A DNA stretch of 64,000 nt. Source: a virus. The notes below the pieces were generated by a model. That model saw only the letters and a list, made by a program, of their open reading frames with translations. It did no database searches and was not told the origin of the DNA. The stretch spans positions 186,001-250,000 of IMG/VR virus record IMGVR_UViG_3300027816_000051. One strand, 5' to 3'. Made by a program: the position numbers and the translations under genes. This document shows positions 23,602-31,410 of this stretch, in pieces (the first letter of the stretch is position 1; each line of letters begins with the position of its first letter).

Positions 23602-23693
23602 AGTATATTAAAAAGTTAATGAACCACCTTTGGTGGTTAAAAAAACAGAAGGTAGAAAGTATGGTTTACTGCGGTAGACCCACATCGGTTTAA
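23598..23693 (+). CDS. Tiny basic peptide
   Basis: 31 residues, MKYIKKLMNHLWWLKKQKVE then SMVYCGRPTSV, starting in an ATGA overlap with the previous stop. Amphipathic, basic. Coupling supports translation; role unknown. Confidence 0.45.
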   Translation: MKYIKKLMNHLWWLKKQKVESMVYCGRPTSV

Positions 23694-23723
23694 ACAATTT
23701 GAAACCATAGTTGTTACATCTAT

Positions 23724-23933
23724 ATGAAAAAATTTATACTGTACAGACCACTCTCGGATATGGAATCTGATGGGGTTTATTTTGACGAATCGGTTAAGAA
23801 GAAACTGGTTGAAGAGAGAGAAAAACAGGTATGTCATTATAGTGGTTTACCCTCTGTTTGGATGTACAGTAGTGATAGGATTTTGACCCACGATACCCCT
23901 AATGTAATACAGAAAGAGTTAAAAAACCCTTGA
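23724..23933 (+). CDS. Small hypothetical protein
   Basis: 69 residues (MKKFILYRPLSDMESDGVYF, VKKKLVEEREKQVCHYSGLP). No motif recognised. Confidence 0.6.
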   Translation: MKKFILYRPLSDMESDGVYFDESVKKKLVEEREKQVCHYSGLPSVWMYSSDRILTHDTPNVIQKELKNP

Positions 23934-23996
23934 TTTTAACCCTGTAATCCAGACATTTTTTGTCGTAAGGAATTTTTCTCAGATATATACGAATGT

Positions 23997-24131
23997 ATGA
24001 CAAGAAATCCCGCTGGTCGTATTACAATCCATAAAAGTGGATTAAAGTGGGAAATTGTGGGACATAGTAGGGGATTGACCCTTGTTCGAAATAAGAGTTA
24101 TATTTTTATATTTTCAGAAAAACAGATGTAA
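23997..24131 (+). CDS. Short ORF at the end of the plus module
   Basis: 44 residues (MTRNPAGRITIHKSGLKWEI, VGHSRGLTLVRNKSYIFIFS), strand-rich and basic. Last plus gene before the bidirectional terminator. Confidence 0.5.
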   Translation: MTRNPAGRITIHKSGLKWEIVGHSRGLTLVRNKSYIFIFSEKQM

Positions 24132-24134
24132 ATA

Positions 24135-24168
24135 AAAAACCCCCAAGTGTCATACAAGGGGGTTAATG
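24135..24168. terminator. Bidirectional terminator at the module border
   Basis: AACCCCC / GGGGGTT stem around a 14-nt loop; A run on the left serves the minus module. Confidence 0.75.
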
Positions 24169-24184
24169 TATATACGTATATATG

Positions 24185-24976
24185 TCATACACGTCTCGTG
24201 TCGTCAATAAAAATTCTTACGTTGTGTTTCTCCCTGAACTTTTTTTCTAACTTATCAATAATATTATCTTGTAAGTTATAGGGGAAATCGGGACTACCTT
24301 TTTCGATACCATCTATGGTTTTAAATTTTGAATCAATGAACGGAATTAAATCTTTTTCATTTTTTATATCTTTTTTCCCGCGTACCACAACTCTAATAAC
24401 TGGGTTGTCTACGAGTTCATACTCATGGTCATCTATCTTTCCTTTTTTATATACGGTGTAATACACCGTCGCTCTCTTTATTAAAATTTTTATCCACTCA
24501 TCCATTTGGTCAAAAAACTTAGGTAATACATCTTGAGGTAATACAAGGGAATATTGGCCAGACAAAATGTACTGTATTGTTGGATTATCATACCTGAGGT
24601 GATTGGTATAATTTCTGTCAAACGATTCTTCTAATAAATCAATAATTAAAGGTCCGTTAATAAGGTGAAGTGACCTTATACTTAACTTGAACGGAAATTC
24701 ACCGAACCCAATCTCTTGAATTTTTCTGCCAACCAAAATGTAGATGTCATTAATCATCTCAGGATAAACCCTGTTAACATCAACAAATAGTTTCAATAGA
24801 CATTCACTTATAAAAGGGACACCATCTATTGTTCCTTGGGTTGGGTCTTCAGCTACAACATATTTTATTGTAATGGTCCCATCGGTCAGTCCTTTAAGTG
24901 AGTCACCTATTTGTGGTAAAGCGTCGTGAAACTTTTGGACATCATCACCTTCTAAAGTTTCTGTTAGTTTAATCAT
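24185..24976 (-). CDS. Hypothetical protein
   Basis: 263 residues from ATG 24976 (MIKLTETLEGDDVQKFHDAL); a further ATG at 25003 lies across the TATTTATA motif and is less likely. No recognised domain; C-terminus basic (KLEKKFREKHNVRIFIDDTR). Its start resembles the tag family (IKLTE) but lacks the rest of the helix. Unlike the other minus genes it has no TAnnTTTG promoter. Confidence 0.65.
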   Translation of the reverse strand: MIKLTETLEGDDVQKFHDALPQIGDSLKGLTDGTITIKYVVAEDPTQGTIDGVPFISECLLKLFVDVNRVYPEMINDIYILVGRKIQEIGFGEFPFKLSIRSLHLINGPLIIDLLEESFDRNYTNHLRYDNPTIQYILSGQYSLVLPQDVLPKFFDQMDEWIKILIKRATVYYTVYKKGKIDDHEYELVDNPVIRVVVRGKKDIKNEKDLIPFIDSKFKTIDGIEKGSPDFPYNLQDNIIDKLEKKFREKHNVRIFIDDTRRV

Positions 24977-24991
24977 CTCATTTACTTTACA

Positions 24992-25000
24992 TATAAATAC
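24992..25000 (-). promoter_or_regulatory. ATATTTATA-like motif for 24976(-)
   Basis: GTATTTATA on the minus strand, 15 nt before the ATG. Suggests late-type expression of this gene within the otherwise Bacteroidota-promoter module. Confidence 0.4.
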
Positions 25001-25009
25001 CATTCCCCC

Positions 25010-25183
25010 GCCAAACTAAATCGACCTCCTCAGGTCCCTGAACTAACAAGTGTTAGTTAGTTTGTGCCAAACAAAATCGGTACCGTCGGACGATTCTGAG
25101 GATTCTGATTCCGCCAAACTAAATCGGTGGATTTATTGTTACAACATCAATTGTCTAAACAACCTTTCCGCCAAACTAAATTG
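25010..25183. repeat. Four GCC boxes in direct orientation
   Basis: GCCAAAC[TA]AAAT copies at 25010, 25066, 25113 and 25170, spaced 43-57 nt apart. Between them are a 7-bp palindrome AACTAAC/GTTAGTT (25041-25058) and CTCAGGTCC/GTCAGGATT-type stretches. No gene in 25004-25274. Confidence 0.75.
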
Positions 25184-25215
25184 ACCATCTCAGGTCCCGT
25201 CGTCAGGATTCTCAT

Positions 25216-25252
25216 TAAAAAAAAAATCCCGTGACGTTAATCACAGGATTTG
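25216..25252 (-). terminator. Terminator of the AP2-like gene
   Basis: AATCC-GTGA / TCAC-GGATT stem with one mismatch; ten-base T run on the minus strand. Confidence 0.75.
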
Positions 25253-25274
25253 GTTAAGAGACTTGAGTCGTCTA

Positions 25275-25544
25275 TTACATATTACTCAAGATACTCTTAC
25301 GGAACTCGAAAGCTTTCTTCTTGGAGGAGAAGTTCTGAGAGTAACGGGTTCCGTTAACGCTAGCACGTACACGGTAAGAGAAACCATCATAGTAGATGTG
25401 GTGTGAAACAGGTACGTAAGTACTTACGGTTGTTTTCATAGCCGGAGCTGCTACTGCTTTCTTCCCACCCTTTTTGGGGGCTGGAGCTGGTTTCGCCGCT
25501 GGTTTGCTGGCGGGTTTTTTAGTTGTGGACTTCTTTGTTGCCAT
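25275..25544 (-). CDS. Basic Lys/Ala/Pro-rich DNA-binding protein with AP2-like C-terminus
   Basis: 89 residues. Residues 1-35 are histone-H1-like (TKKSTTKKPASKPAAKPAP, APKKGGKKAVAAPA). Residues 48-86 (HIYYDGFSYRVRASVNGTRY then SQNFSSKKKAFEFRKSI) have the three strands and helix of AP2/integrase arm-binding domains. Expected to bind DNA with a disordered basic tail. Located beside the four-box cluster, it is a candidate reader of the box repeats (inference). Confidence 0.7.
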   Translation of the reverse strand: MATKKSTTKKPASKPAAKPAPAPKKGGKKAVAAPAMKTTVSTYVPVSHHIYYDGFSYRVRASVNGTRYSQNFSSKKKAFEFRKSILSNM

Positions 25545-25633
25545 AATATATTGATTTTGATATATAAAATATACACAAGAAAATCCTAAAAACCAAATCC
25601 TATAAAAAAATCTTTCAAAGAACTAATGCCAAA

Positions 25634-25954
25634 CTAAATCCACAGTATGATTCCCTCCTCAGGGTTATCAGGGTACCGTGACTCTTCTAAACATACACCA
25701 CATGTGGATGGTAATAATTGCTGCTTACCTTTTATTCCATCTACCTGAAATTGCGATAGAGGTGCTGGTATACTGAATCCACATATGTGACACTCTAACC
25801 TATATACGTTTAACTCACCCTTCCAATATAAATCAGTCAAGTTGAATTTCTTTCCCATCACTACGTTGTCATTAACGTCGGTAATGGTGTCTTCTATTAT
25901 TTCACCTGTGGTAGGGTCCGTGAAGTATACCTTGTCCCTGATGAAGAGTTTCAT
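25634..25954 (-). CDS. Small zinc-ribbon-like protein
   Basis: 106 residues. N-terminal beta part (KLFIRDKVYFTDPTTGEIIE), then CHICGFSIPAP and CGVCLE: C-x2-C...C-x2-C with about 32 residues between. Ends in Ile-stop where the TAG stop codon is part of the box ATTTAGTTTGGC at 25629-25639. ATGA overlap with the gene upstream. Confidence 0.65.
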   Translation of the reverse strand: MKLFIRDKVYFTDPTTGEIIEDTITDVNDNVVMGKKFNLTDLYWKGELNVYRLECHICGFSIPAPLSQFQVDGIKGKQQLLPSTCGVCLEESRYPDNPEEGIILWI

Positions 25955-26109
25955 TTACTCTTCCCCCTTTCTTCCAAACGTTGCAAATATTGTGAAAACA
26001 TCTTGGCCGCCATTGCTAACCTTTGAGGTTTAAAACAATATTTCTTATTAAGTCTAGCCATTGCTATCCTCATGAACTGTTCCTGAATCCGTGGTTCTAC
26101 TACTATCAT
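25951..26109 (-). CDS. Small basic helical protein
   Basis: 52 residues: MIVVEPRIQEQFMRIAMARL, NKKYCFKPQRLAMAAKMFSQ, YLQRLEERGKSK. Starts 14 nt after the PH-like gene and overlaps the zinc-ribbon gene by ATGA. No family recognised. Confidence 0.6.
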   Translation of the reverse strand: MIVVEPRIQEQFMRIAMARLNKKYCFKPQRLAMAAKMFSQYLQRLEERGKSK

Positions 26110-26123
26110 GACTTTAAATATTG

Positions 26124-26585
26124 CTACAGGTGAGTATTGAATACATCAAAATCCCTAATTCCCATATTTTGTCTCTCCACTCTTGCGTTGTGCTGTAAAA
26201 ACGCTTGAATACCTTCACCGTGTGGTACGGCTTGAAATATTAGTTGCTGTTTAAATTGCTCTGAAGTAATAACTCGAACAACAGACAGTCCAAGTAATCT
26301 CATCCAAAATGGTTCGTCGACCATTACAGATTTAATCCTGAAATAGTTCACAGATTCTCGAGTCACACTGAAGACCCCTTTTCGTTCAATTACACAGTCA
26401 TCATAGAATTCATACCTCCAACAATCTACTTCGAAATATTTGTAGATATAGATGACTACCGCCAATGCACATGCATATGGGTGTACGAAGTAAGTTGCTG
26501 GTACCATGGCCAGCCAACCAATATTCAACCACTGAGATGGGGTGAATATGTGAATCGGTTCTTGAGGTTTCTGTGTATTGAACAT
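26124..26585 (-). CDS. Bacterial PH-domain membrane protein (YdbS/DUF304-like)
   Basis: 153 residues. N-terminal amphipathic/hydrophobic stretch (PSQWLNIGWLAMVPATYFV, ACALAVVIYIYKYF) then a bPH2 pattern: WRYEFYDDCVIERKGVFSVT, ESVNYFRIKSVMVDEPFWMR, LLGLSVVRVIT. Two helices at the membrane followed by a PH-like barrel is the usual YdbS arrangement. Confidence 0.65.
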   Translation of the reverse strand: MFNTQKPQEPIHIFTPSQWLNIGWLAMVPATYFVHPYACALAVVIYIYKYFEVDCWRYEFYDDCVIERKGVFSVTRESVNYFRIKSVMVDEPFWMRLLGLSVVRVITSEQFKQQLIFQAVPHGEGIQAFLQHNARVERQNMGIRDFDVFNTHL

Positions 26586-26589
26586 AATA

Positions 26590-26880
26590 CTAAGTTTTTG
26601 TTACAGTTTTATTTGCGGTTGTTCCTGCTGGTGAACATCCACATGGTGATGCTTTTCTACACATATTCATAAATGTCAGTGTATCCACTAAGTATACCTT
26701 CATGGTATCACCATATGAACCTTTATCCCATTGGGGTTTAATTACTTCTCGGGTTATGTTGCAATCGATAAAGTAAACTTTGTGTCCACTTACTAATGCC
26801 TTGTCCCCGTGTTGGATATATGTTCGATTGGTTCCACAACCAACTAATCCAAGTGCTGATATAAATAATATTTTTTTCAT
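26590..26880 (-). CDS. Small lipoprotein
   Basis: 96 residues. MKKILFISALGLVGC lipoprotein signal with Cys at 15. Mature region has several Cys (FIDCNIT; NMCRKASPCGCSPAG), possibly a disulfide or metal knot. Cotranscribed with the PH-like gene. Confidence 0.7.
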   Translation of the reverse strand: MKKILFISALGLVGCGTNRTYIQHGDKALVSGHKVYFIDCNITREVIKPQWDKGSYGDTMKVYLVDTLTFMNMCRKASPCGCSPAGTTANKTVTKT

Positions 26881-26904
26881 AACTCCAAATCTAAATAAAA
26901 TTTA

Positions 26905-27507
26905 TTACTTCTCAATATGGATATCACGAAAAAATTCAAAATCAATTACTTCGTCTTCCTCCACCGCGAAGTCAACACACATTGCAATAATCTTTCCTCT
27001 TTTCTTTGCAACATATAATGTGTAAGAACCATCACCAAAACCAGATGAAGAAACTACTCCCTCGTCATACACACCGTATCGACTATCACCCAAGGTACGA
27101 GAACACATACTGATGTACCATTTTTCACCTTGTTCTTCCTCACGGGCCTCGGTCATTTCTTTCCAAGGTGTTACACCAAAGAATGAAATGTCACCATCTC
27201 CCAAACCGATTCGTTCTGTAATAGAGTCGTCACGGTAAGATTCTTTGGAGAAGATTCCACACTGACCTGAGTCGACACCGATGGTTGCAGGATAATCTTT
27301 CCAAACCAGTTTGTCGTCTTTATGGTCCTCGTGTATGACAAGTATCATTGAACTTCGGATACCCCAATCACCACAGTCGTGACGCTTAACATAGGTGTCA
27401 TACATACCGGGTTTAACACCACTAACAATTCCCTGACACCAGGTTGGGATTGTGTAACAAGGGTCGGATACTACGACCTCAGTTCCTAATTTGATTTTGT
27501 TTGTCAT
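26905..27507 (-). CDS. Phage protein with DPCY and DSGQ motifs
   Basis: 200 residues from ATG 27507 (MTNKIKLGTEVVVSDPCYTI). VVVSDPCY near the start and VDSGQCGIF in the middle are recurring motifs of a phage protein family of unknown function; the end SGFGDGSYTLYVAKKRGKII is a beta-hairpin. An ATG further upstream would overlap the promoter and is rejected. Confidence 0.65.
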   Translation of the reverse strand: MTNKIKLGTEVVVSDPCYTIPTWCQGIVSGVKPGMYDTYVKRHDCGDWGIRSSMILVIHEDHKDDKLVWKDYPATIGVDSGQCGIFSKESYRDDSITERIGLGDGDISFFGVTPWKEMTEAREEEQGEKWYISMCSRTLGDSRYGVYDEGVVSSSGFGDGSYTLYVAKKRGKIIAMCVDFAVEEDEVIDFEFFRDIHIEK

Positions 27508-27536
27508 ACACCTATTGATTTTTAATGTTCTATATT

Positions 27537-27568
27537 CAAAATTAATACATTTACTAGAATATTCCAAA
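27537..27568 (-). promoter_or_regulatory. Bacteroidota-type promoter for the 27507-25634 operon
   Basis: On the minus strand: TTTGG at 27568-27564 and TAATTTTG at 27544-27537. Box GCCAATCTAAAT at 27589 lies just upstream. Confidence 0.75.
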
Positions 27569-27598
27569 TTTTTCTAGAATATTTTTGCCAATCTAAAT

Positions 27599-27898
27599 TC
27601 AGTACATCTCCTCCTTCAGTTGCTTTGCTTTCTCAAAGTGTTTCTTGATTTGGTTTGCAAAACTCACCAAACGAGCTTTGGTCTTTGCGTATGCGTAGAA
27701 CTGACAATACTCACTGTCAAAATCGATTCCACTACAATTGATGTTTCTCTTGACACAGTCCTCGAAGTCATAGGCAGAGTCGTAGTCGTGACCAATTGCT
27801 TCTTTTTTAGGGAAACCAGTAAGTGTCCACTGTGCTCCATCCCAATCACCTTTGTAAATTGAGAGTCCAATACCTGTTGAAATTGTTTCTGTTTTCAT
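27599..27898 (-). CDS. Hypothetical protein
   Basis: 99 residues from ATG 27898 (MKTETISTGIGLSIYKGDWD). Residues DGAQWTLTGFPKKEAIGHDY and DFEDCVKRNINCSGIDFDSE. Its stop lies 3 nt before a box ATTTAGATTGGC whose TAG is in the same frame. No family recognised. Confidence 0.65.
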   Translation of the reverse strand: MKTETISTGIGLSIYKGDWDGAQWTLTGFPKKEAIGHDYDSAYDFEDCVKRNINCSGIDFDSEYCQFYAYAKTKARLVSFANQIKKHFEKAKQLKEEMY

Positions 27899-27902
27899 AC
27901 CT

Positions 27903-28382
27903 CTACTTTTTAAATGTTGATTTGAATACTCGGATGTTTTCCTCAATCTCGAGGTCCATAGCCTGAGCTAACTTCATCTTGGCTTTGGTCATGAACTCCT
28001 TGTCGCCAGACAAAATCTCCAAATCCTCCTCAGGGTGAAACTCAATCTTGTCGACAATAACACGGACATCTTTTGACTTCTTATCCTTACGGTAGAAAGG
28101 AGTCCTTGCGTAGATGTACTCACGAACTTGAGTCAACTTGATATCACTGAGGTCCTCACGAATTCTCATTTGGATTATAATCTCCTCGAGTGATGCTAGT
28201 TTTTCGAATGTTAATTTACTCTCAGTGATTAAGTTCTTATATAAACCAGTGAGCTCTTTAAGCTCCTTAGAATATTTCTTACCATCACCGTGGTTGATGA
28301 ATTGGTCATATGAACTCAGTTCACTCTTTGACCCTACGATGTCAATGAAGACACCCTCGATTGTTTTATTTACTCGTCCCAT
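27903..28382 (-). CDS. Hypothetical protein
   Basis: 159 residues, helical and charged (GLYKNLITESKLTFEKLASL, EEIIIQMRIREDLSDIKLTQ). No domain recognised. Confidence 0.65.
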   Translation of the reverse strand: MGRVNKTIEGVFIDIVGSKSELSSYDQFINHGDGKKYSKELKELTGLYKNLITESKLTFEKLASLEEIIIQMRIREDLSDIKLTQVREYIYARTPFYRKDKKSKDVRVIVDKIEFHPEEDLEILSGDKEFMTKAKMKLAQAMDLEIEENIRVFKSTFKK

Positions 28383-28387
28383 AATCT

Positions 28388-28648
28388 TTAAAAGAAGTTT
28401 AATACAGATTTTAACATGCCAAACAAAATTCGGGGTTCGGCTGTCCCGTCGGAAAATTTTACTTCAGAGTTTTCCATTTCTCTTTTCATTTGAATTGCTT
28501 CATCAACTTTAATCCGTTGCTCGATGGTTCTTGCGTGGTATTTGGATGAAACAATGACATTCTCTTGAGTTCTCAATGCGTCTACCCATTCTTGGTAGGT
28601 TAATTCTTCTTGAGGTTCTGCTGTCGATAATATTTTCAAATCTTCCAT
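28388..28648 (-). CDS. Small protein whose C-terminus is encoded by a read-through box
   Basis: 86 residues (YQEWVDALRTQENVIVSSKY then HARTIEQRIKVDEAIQMKRE). The end RILFGMLKSVLNFF is encoded across a GCC box at 28418-28430: where sister genes have ATT-TAG (Ile-stop), this one has ATT-TTG-TTT-GGC (Ile-Leu-Phe-Gly), so translation continues 8 codons further. Suggests stop-codon loss by one base change. Confidence 0.65.
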   Translation of the reverse strand: MEDLKILSTAEPQEELTYQEWVDALRTQENVIVSSKYHARTIEQRIKVDEAIQMKREMENSEVKFSDGTAEPRILFGMLKSVLNFF

Positions 28649-28654
28649 ATGAAT

Positions 28655-29269
28655 TTATTTTACTTTTTCCTTTAGTTCTTCTTCGTATATTCTACGGATT
28701 TCTTTTGCGTCTTCCGTATCCACATAAGGGAATTGTGCAACGAAGTCATCAACACTAGTTTCGTTATCGATTGCATATTCCATCTCATTTTGGAAAAGGG
28801 ATTCCCAAAAGTATTCTTCGTCAAAACGATAGTTACCTTCGAGATAACCATAATCATCCTCAACCACTCCGTTTTGATTAATGGTTGTTTTGCCACAGAA
28901 ATCACTTCCACCCTCCGAGTAGAACAACTCCACATCCACACCATACATCTTGTGTAATACAACACCAAAGTTTATTGGTGGTGACCACGCCGTATCAGGT
29001 GACATATAGATAACATCCTTCTCAAAAGTGAAGTTGCAGTCGGCGTATGACACATCCCATTTGGTACCATACCAACTGGTGTTTGCATTATACCATCCAC
29101 CTTGTTCGTATTCTTCTTTACTAATTTCAGGTTCACGACCGATTAAGGACTCAAACACGATACACTTTTCAGGTTCGGACTTTGGAACATCATTAAGGAT
29201 ACGAGTGAGCAAACCAATCTGCTCTTCAGTACCTGTTATTGTTATTGAGTTTTGACACCAGTTCGGCAT
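28655..29269 (-). CDS. Api92-like protein (MPNWC family)
   Basis: 204 residues beginning MPNWCQNSITITGTEEQIG, the hallmark of the DUF1281/Api92-like family with a ferredoxin-like fold found in phages, plasmids and YubB-type proteins. Also NTSWYGTKWDVSYADCNF and DTAWSPPINF, both typical. Function unknown. Head gene of a four-gene operon. Confidence 0.85.
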   Translation of the reverse strand: MPNWCQNSITITGTEEQIGLLTRILNDVPKSEPEKCIVFESLIGREPEISKEEYEQGGWYNANTSWYGTKWDVSYADCNFTFEKDVIYMSPDTAWSPPINFGVVLHKMYGVDVELFYSEGGSDFCGKTTINQNGVVEDDYGYLEGNYRFDEEYFWESLFQNEMEYAIDNETSVDDFVAQFPYVDTEDAKEIRRIYEEELKEKVK

Positions 29270-29299
29270 AATCTATCTATTTTAAGCTGTTCATTAATA

Positions 29300-29331
29300 C
29301 AAAGGTATAAAGAGGATACCATTTTACCAAA
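29300..29331 (-). promoter_or_regulatory. Promoter for the 29269-27599 operon
   Basis: Minus strand TTTGG at 29331-29327 and TACCTTTG at 29307-29300. Confidence 0.75.
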
Positions 29332-29352
29332 CGATATCCTCTTTTTATTTTT

Positions 29353-29898
29353 TTACCAGGATGATTGGTAGTAGAAATCTCCTTCCTTTTCCTCTAATAA
29401 GGGAGTGATTTGTTTGATGGTATCTTCTAAACCTTTTAGATACCACTCATCATATTCAGTTCCCCCGAAAAAGAAACCTGCTTGGGTTGGTAGTAGTTCT
29501 TCCGCAAGTTCGGTGTCGGTGTAGACATCGATGTCCTCATACAATTCCTTACCACCTTGCCAACCAACTTTCACCTGAACCTTCTTCGTCGGAGAATTTT
29601 TCAGGGTTGCTCTAACTTTCCCACAGGTATCCACCAACTCTTTGAGTTTTTCGCGGTCTACATAATACTCACCACAATCGTCCTCACCGTCCTGTACATT
29701 GTTTACAAACCATGCGTGGATGTGGTTGTCCTTTCTCCAATACGCCACCTGTTCCTCGATGGATGAAATTCTGTCGGGTTGAATTTCCTTAACTACTTTC
29801 CCACCCTTCTTAACTGTCACCTTGTGAAGTTGTTCGGGTTCCATATGTGACCAATTTTTCACATAGGTTTTCTTCTTGAGATACATGTCTAATCCCAT
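29353..29898 (-). CDS. MGLDMY-family phage protein
   Basis: 181 residues starting MGLDMYLKKKTYVKNW; QVAYWRKDNHIHAWFVNNVQ and GEYYVDREKLKELVDTC follow. This N-terminus recurs in phage proteins of unknown function; conserved His/Trp/Tyr residues suggest a binding site. Cotranscribed with 29903-30205. Confidence 0.8.
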   Translation of the reverse strand: MGLDMYLKKKTYVKNWSHMEPEQLHKVTVKKGGKVVKEIQPDRISSIEEQVAYWRKDNHIHAWFVNNVQDGEDDCGEYYVDREKLKELVDTCGKVRATLKNSPTKKVQVKVGWQGGKELYEDIDVYTDTELAEELLPTQAGFFFGGTEYDEWYLKGLEDTIKQITPLLEEKEGDFYYQSSW

Positions 29899-29902
29899 TG
29901 TA

Positions 29903-30205
29903 TTATTGATTTAAGATGTTAAACAATTTTGTACCAAGACCAAATAACTTTTCGGCCTTATCTTCTCTTTTTCCTTCACTACACACGTAGATTGACTTAT
30001 CAGGTAGAACACCCAAATCCAACATTCCAAATGTGTGTTCCCATTTACCATTGATGAATTGTTCACCTGTAAACCTTTCTTGTGCGTTGTACGCTTCGTA
30101 GGTCATTTTCAATTTGACATTATTCTCATTTTGAATAATTCTCATCTCATATGACTTATCTCTCAAGTGAGATGATACCGAGTGGATTACTTTTTCTTTT
30201 TTCAT
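29903..30205 (-). CDS. Hypothetical protein
   Basis: 100 residues from ATG 30205 (MKKEKVIHSVSSHLRDKSYE). Beta-rich (NNVKLKMTYEAYNAQERFTG, WEHTFGMLDLGVLPDKSIYV). Starts 5 nt after the -7 box. Confidence 0.65.
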   Translation of the reverse strand: MKKEKVIHSVSSHLRDKSYEMRIIQNENNVKLKMTYEAYNAQERFTGEQFINGKWEHTFGMLDLGVLPDKSIYVCSEGKREDKAEKLFGLGTKLFNILNQ

Positions 30206-30209
30206 AATA

Positions 30210-30241
30210 CAAAGATATAACAATTTTTCTTTTATACCAAA
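30210..30241 (-). promoter_or_regulatory. Promoter for 30205(-), copy 1 of a promoter cassette
   Basis: Minus strand TTTGG at 30241-30237 and TATCTTTG at 30217-30210; box GCCAAACTAAAT at 30260-30271 directly upstream. About 60 bp nearly identical to the promoters at 30598 and 31365. Confidence 0.85.
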
Positions 30242-30265
30242 TTTATTTTCAACTTTGTTGCCAAA

Positions 30266-30577
30266 CTAAATGTCCTCGACGGTAAAGTCATCCGACTCAA
30301 GGATGTCTATGATGTGTGCGAGTTCATATATGTCCAATTCAACTAACGAGAGTTCTATACTATCACCAAAACTTTCCGACATCACAGTACCATCAGGTAA
30401 TATTCCATACGCCGCGTATTGAACTCTACCATCATCTTCGTACATACCTTCGGTAACCCAAACTCCAAACACATTTCTAAATGTGATTTGTTGGTTCTCA
30501 CCAATAATGGTCGAACATTTGTTTTTAATTTTTTTGATTATTTCCTCTTGTAGGTCTTGAATTTTTTTCTTGTACAT
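30266..30577 (-). CDS. Acidic hypothetical protein
   Basis: 103 residues (MYKKKIQDLQEEIIKKIKNK, VFGVWVTEGMYEDDGRVQYA). Ends ...VEDI-stop with the TAG stop inside the box ATTTAGTTTGGC, so the gene abuts the next unit's promoter with no terminator. Confidence 0.65.
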   Translation of the reverse strand: MYKKKIQDLQEEIIKKIKNKCSTIIGENQQITFRNVFGVWVTEGMYEDDGRVQYAAYGILPDGTVMSESFGDSIELSLVELDIYELAHIIDILESDDFTVEDI

Positions 30578-30597
30578 AATAAAATGTTTTAGTAATA

Positions 30598-30629
30598 CAA
30601 AGATATAACAATTTTTCTTTTATACCAAA
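30598..30629 (-). promoter_or_regulatory. Promoter for 30577(-), copy 2 of the promoter cassette
   Basis: Minus strand TTTGG at 30629-30625 and TATCTTTG at 30605-30598; box GCCAACCTAAAT at 30648-30659. Confidence 0.85.
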
Positions 30630-30699
30630 TTTATTTTCAACTTTGTTGCCAACCTAAATCAATGTCCATCCCATAATATATGTGTACGAGGTTTTTAAT

Positions 30700-30727
30700 A
30701 AAAAACCCCACATTTCTGTGGGGTTCT
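30700..30727 (-). terminator. Terminator after 30741(-)
   Basis: AACCCCACA / TGTGGGGTT hairpin; T run on the minus strand. Confidence 0.9.
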
Positions 30728-30740
30728 CTCCTTAAACCAA

Positions 30741-31331
30741 TCAATCATAAGTAATCCTCGCGTATTTTACTGTGACCCAGTTGTCCTTTACAACAATCTT
30801 ACCCATGTCCTCACCATCCTCGCCTTTCCAATAAACCTCACCATTTAATTTCACACCCCACTTCTCAAAGAAATGATTGATGATATATTTCAACCACTCA
30901 ACGTAGTTGTAAAACTTCTCACCACCATCCCATATTAGATGAGTTCCATTTTCATCCGTAGTCCACTGACACCATAAACCAGGTTGACATTTACCCTCTC
31001 GTGTTCTCAAATCATTTTGTGTCCACCTTTCGTTGTAGTTAGTTGTTAGAAAATCTAGTTGACCTGGAGGTGTATTGTAATCGACAATACTATCATCCTT
31101 GTCTTGACCTGCGAACCCATTACCACCAACAAAGTATTCACCATCGTTTCCGTAGGTTTCTTCTTTTGGTAGAAAAGGGTTTCCGTGTTCACCCTTAAAT
31201 AACTCATAGAGTTTCTCAACATTTCGTTTCATTCTACGAGTGTTGTTGAACTTGGTGATGTAATTCTTTTCATCACTAGTAAGTGGACGACTGAATTCAA
31301 ATCCACCTTCGAAATCGGTTGTGTATCCCAT
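30741..31331 (-). CDS. Hypothetical phage protein
   Basis: 196 residues starting MGYTTDFEGGFEFSRPLTSD. GQLDFLTTNYNERWTQND, QPGLWCQWTTDENGTHLIWD and YNYVEWLKYIINHFFEKWG follow. The WCQW / HLIWDGGEKFYNY elements recur in phage proteins of unknown role. Own promoter and terminator. Confidence 0.75.
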   Translation of the reverse strand: MGYTTDFEGGFEFSRPLTSDEKNYITKFNNTRRMKRNVEKLYELFKGEHGNPFLPKEETYGNDGEYFVGGNGFAGQDKDDSIVDYNTPPGQLDFLTTNYNERWTQNDLRTREGKCQPGLWCQWTTDENGTHLIWDGGEKFYNYVEWLKYIINHFFEKWGVKLNGEVYWKGEDGEDMGKIVVKDNWVTVKYARITYD

Positions 31332-31364
31332 ACTTTTTTAATTTAATTGTATTACAAAGATATA

Positions 31365-31386
31365 ACAATTTTTCTTTTATACCAAA
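31365..31386 (-). promoter_or_regulatory. Promoter for 31331(-), copy 3 of the promoter cassette
   Basis: Minus strand TTTGG at 31386-31382 and TATCTTTG at 31372-31365; here the spacer is compressed by position of the copy read from the sequence, with box GCCAAACTAAAT at 31405-31416. Confidence 0.7.
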
Positions 31387-31410
31387 TTTTTTTTCAACTT
31401 TGTCGCCAAA

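Noticed and set aside
25010-25183. CRISPR array
   Set aside because: The repeated unit is only about 12 bp, spacings vary (43-57 nt here, much more elsewhere), orientation flips, and no cas gene is present.
30741-31331. Assigning an enzymatic role to MGYTTDF, MGLDMY, MGCDIH and MGQYYK proteins
   Set aside because: These N-termini are recognisable families but I know of no established biochemical function.
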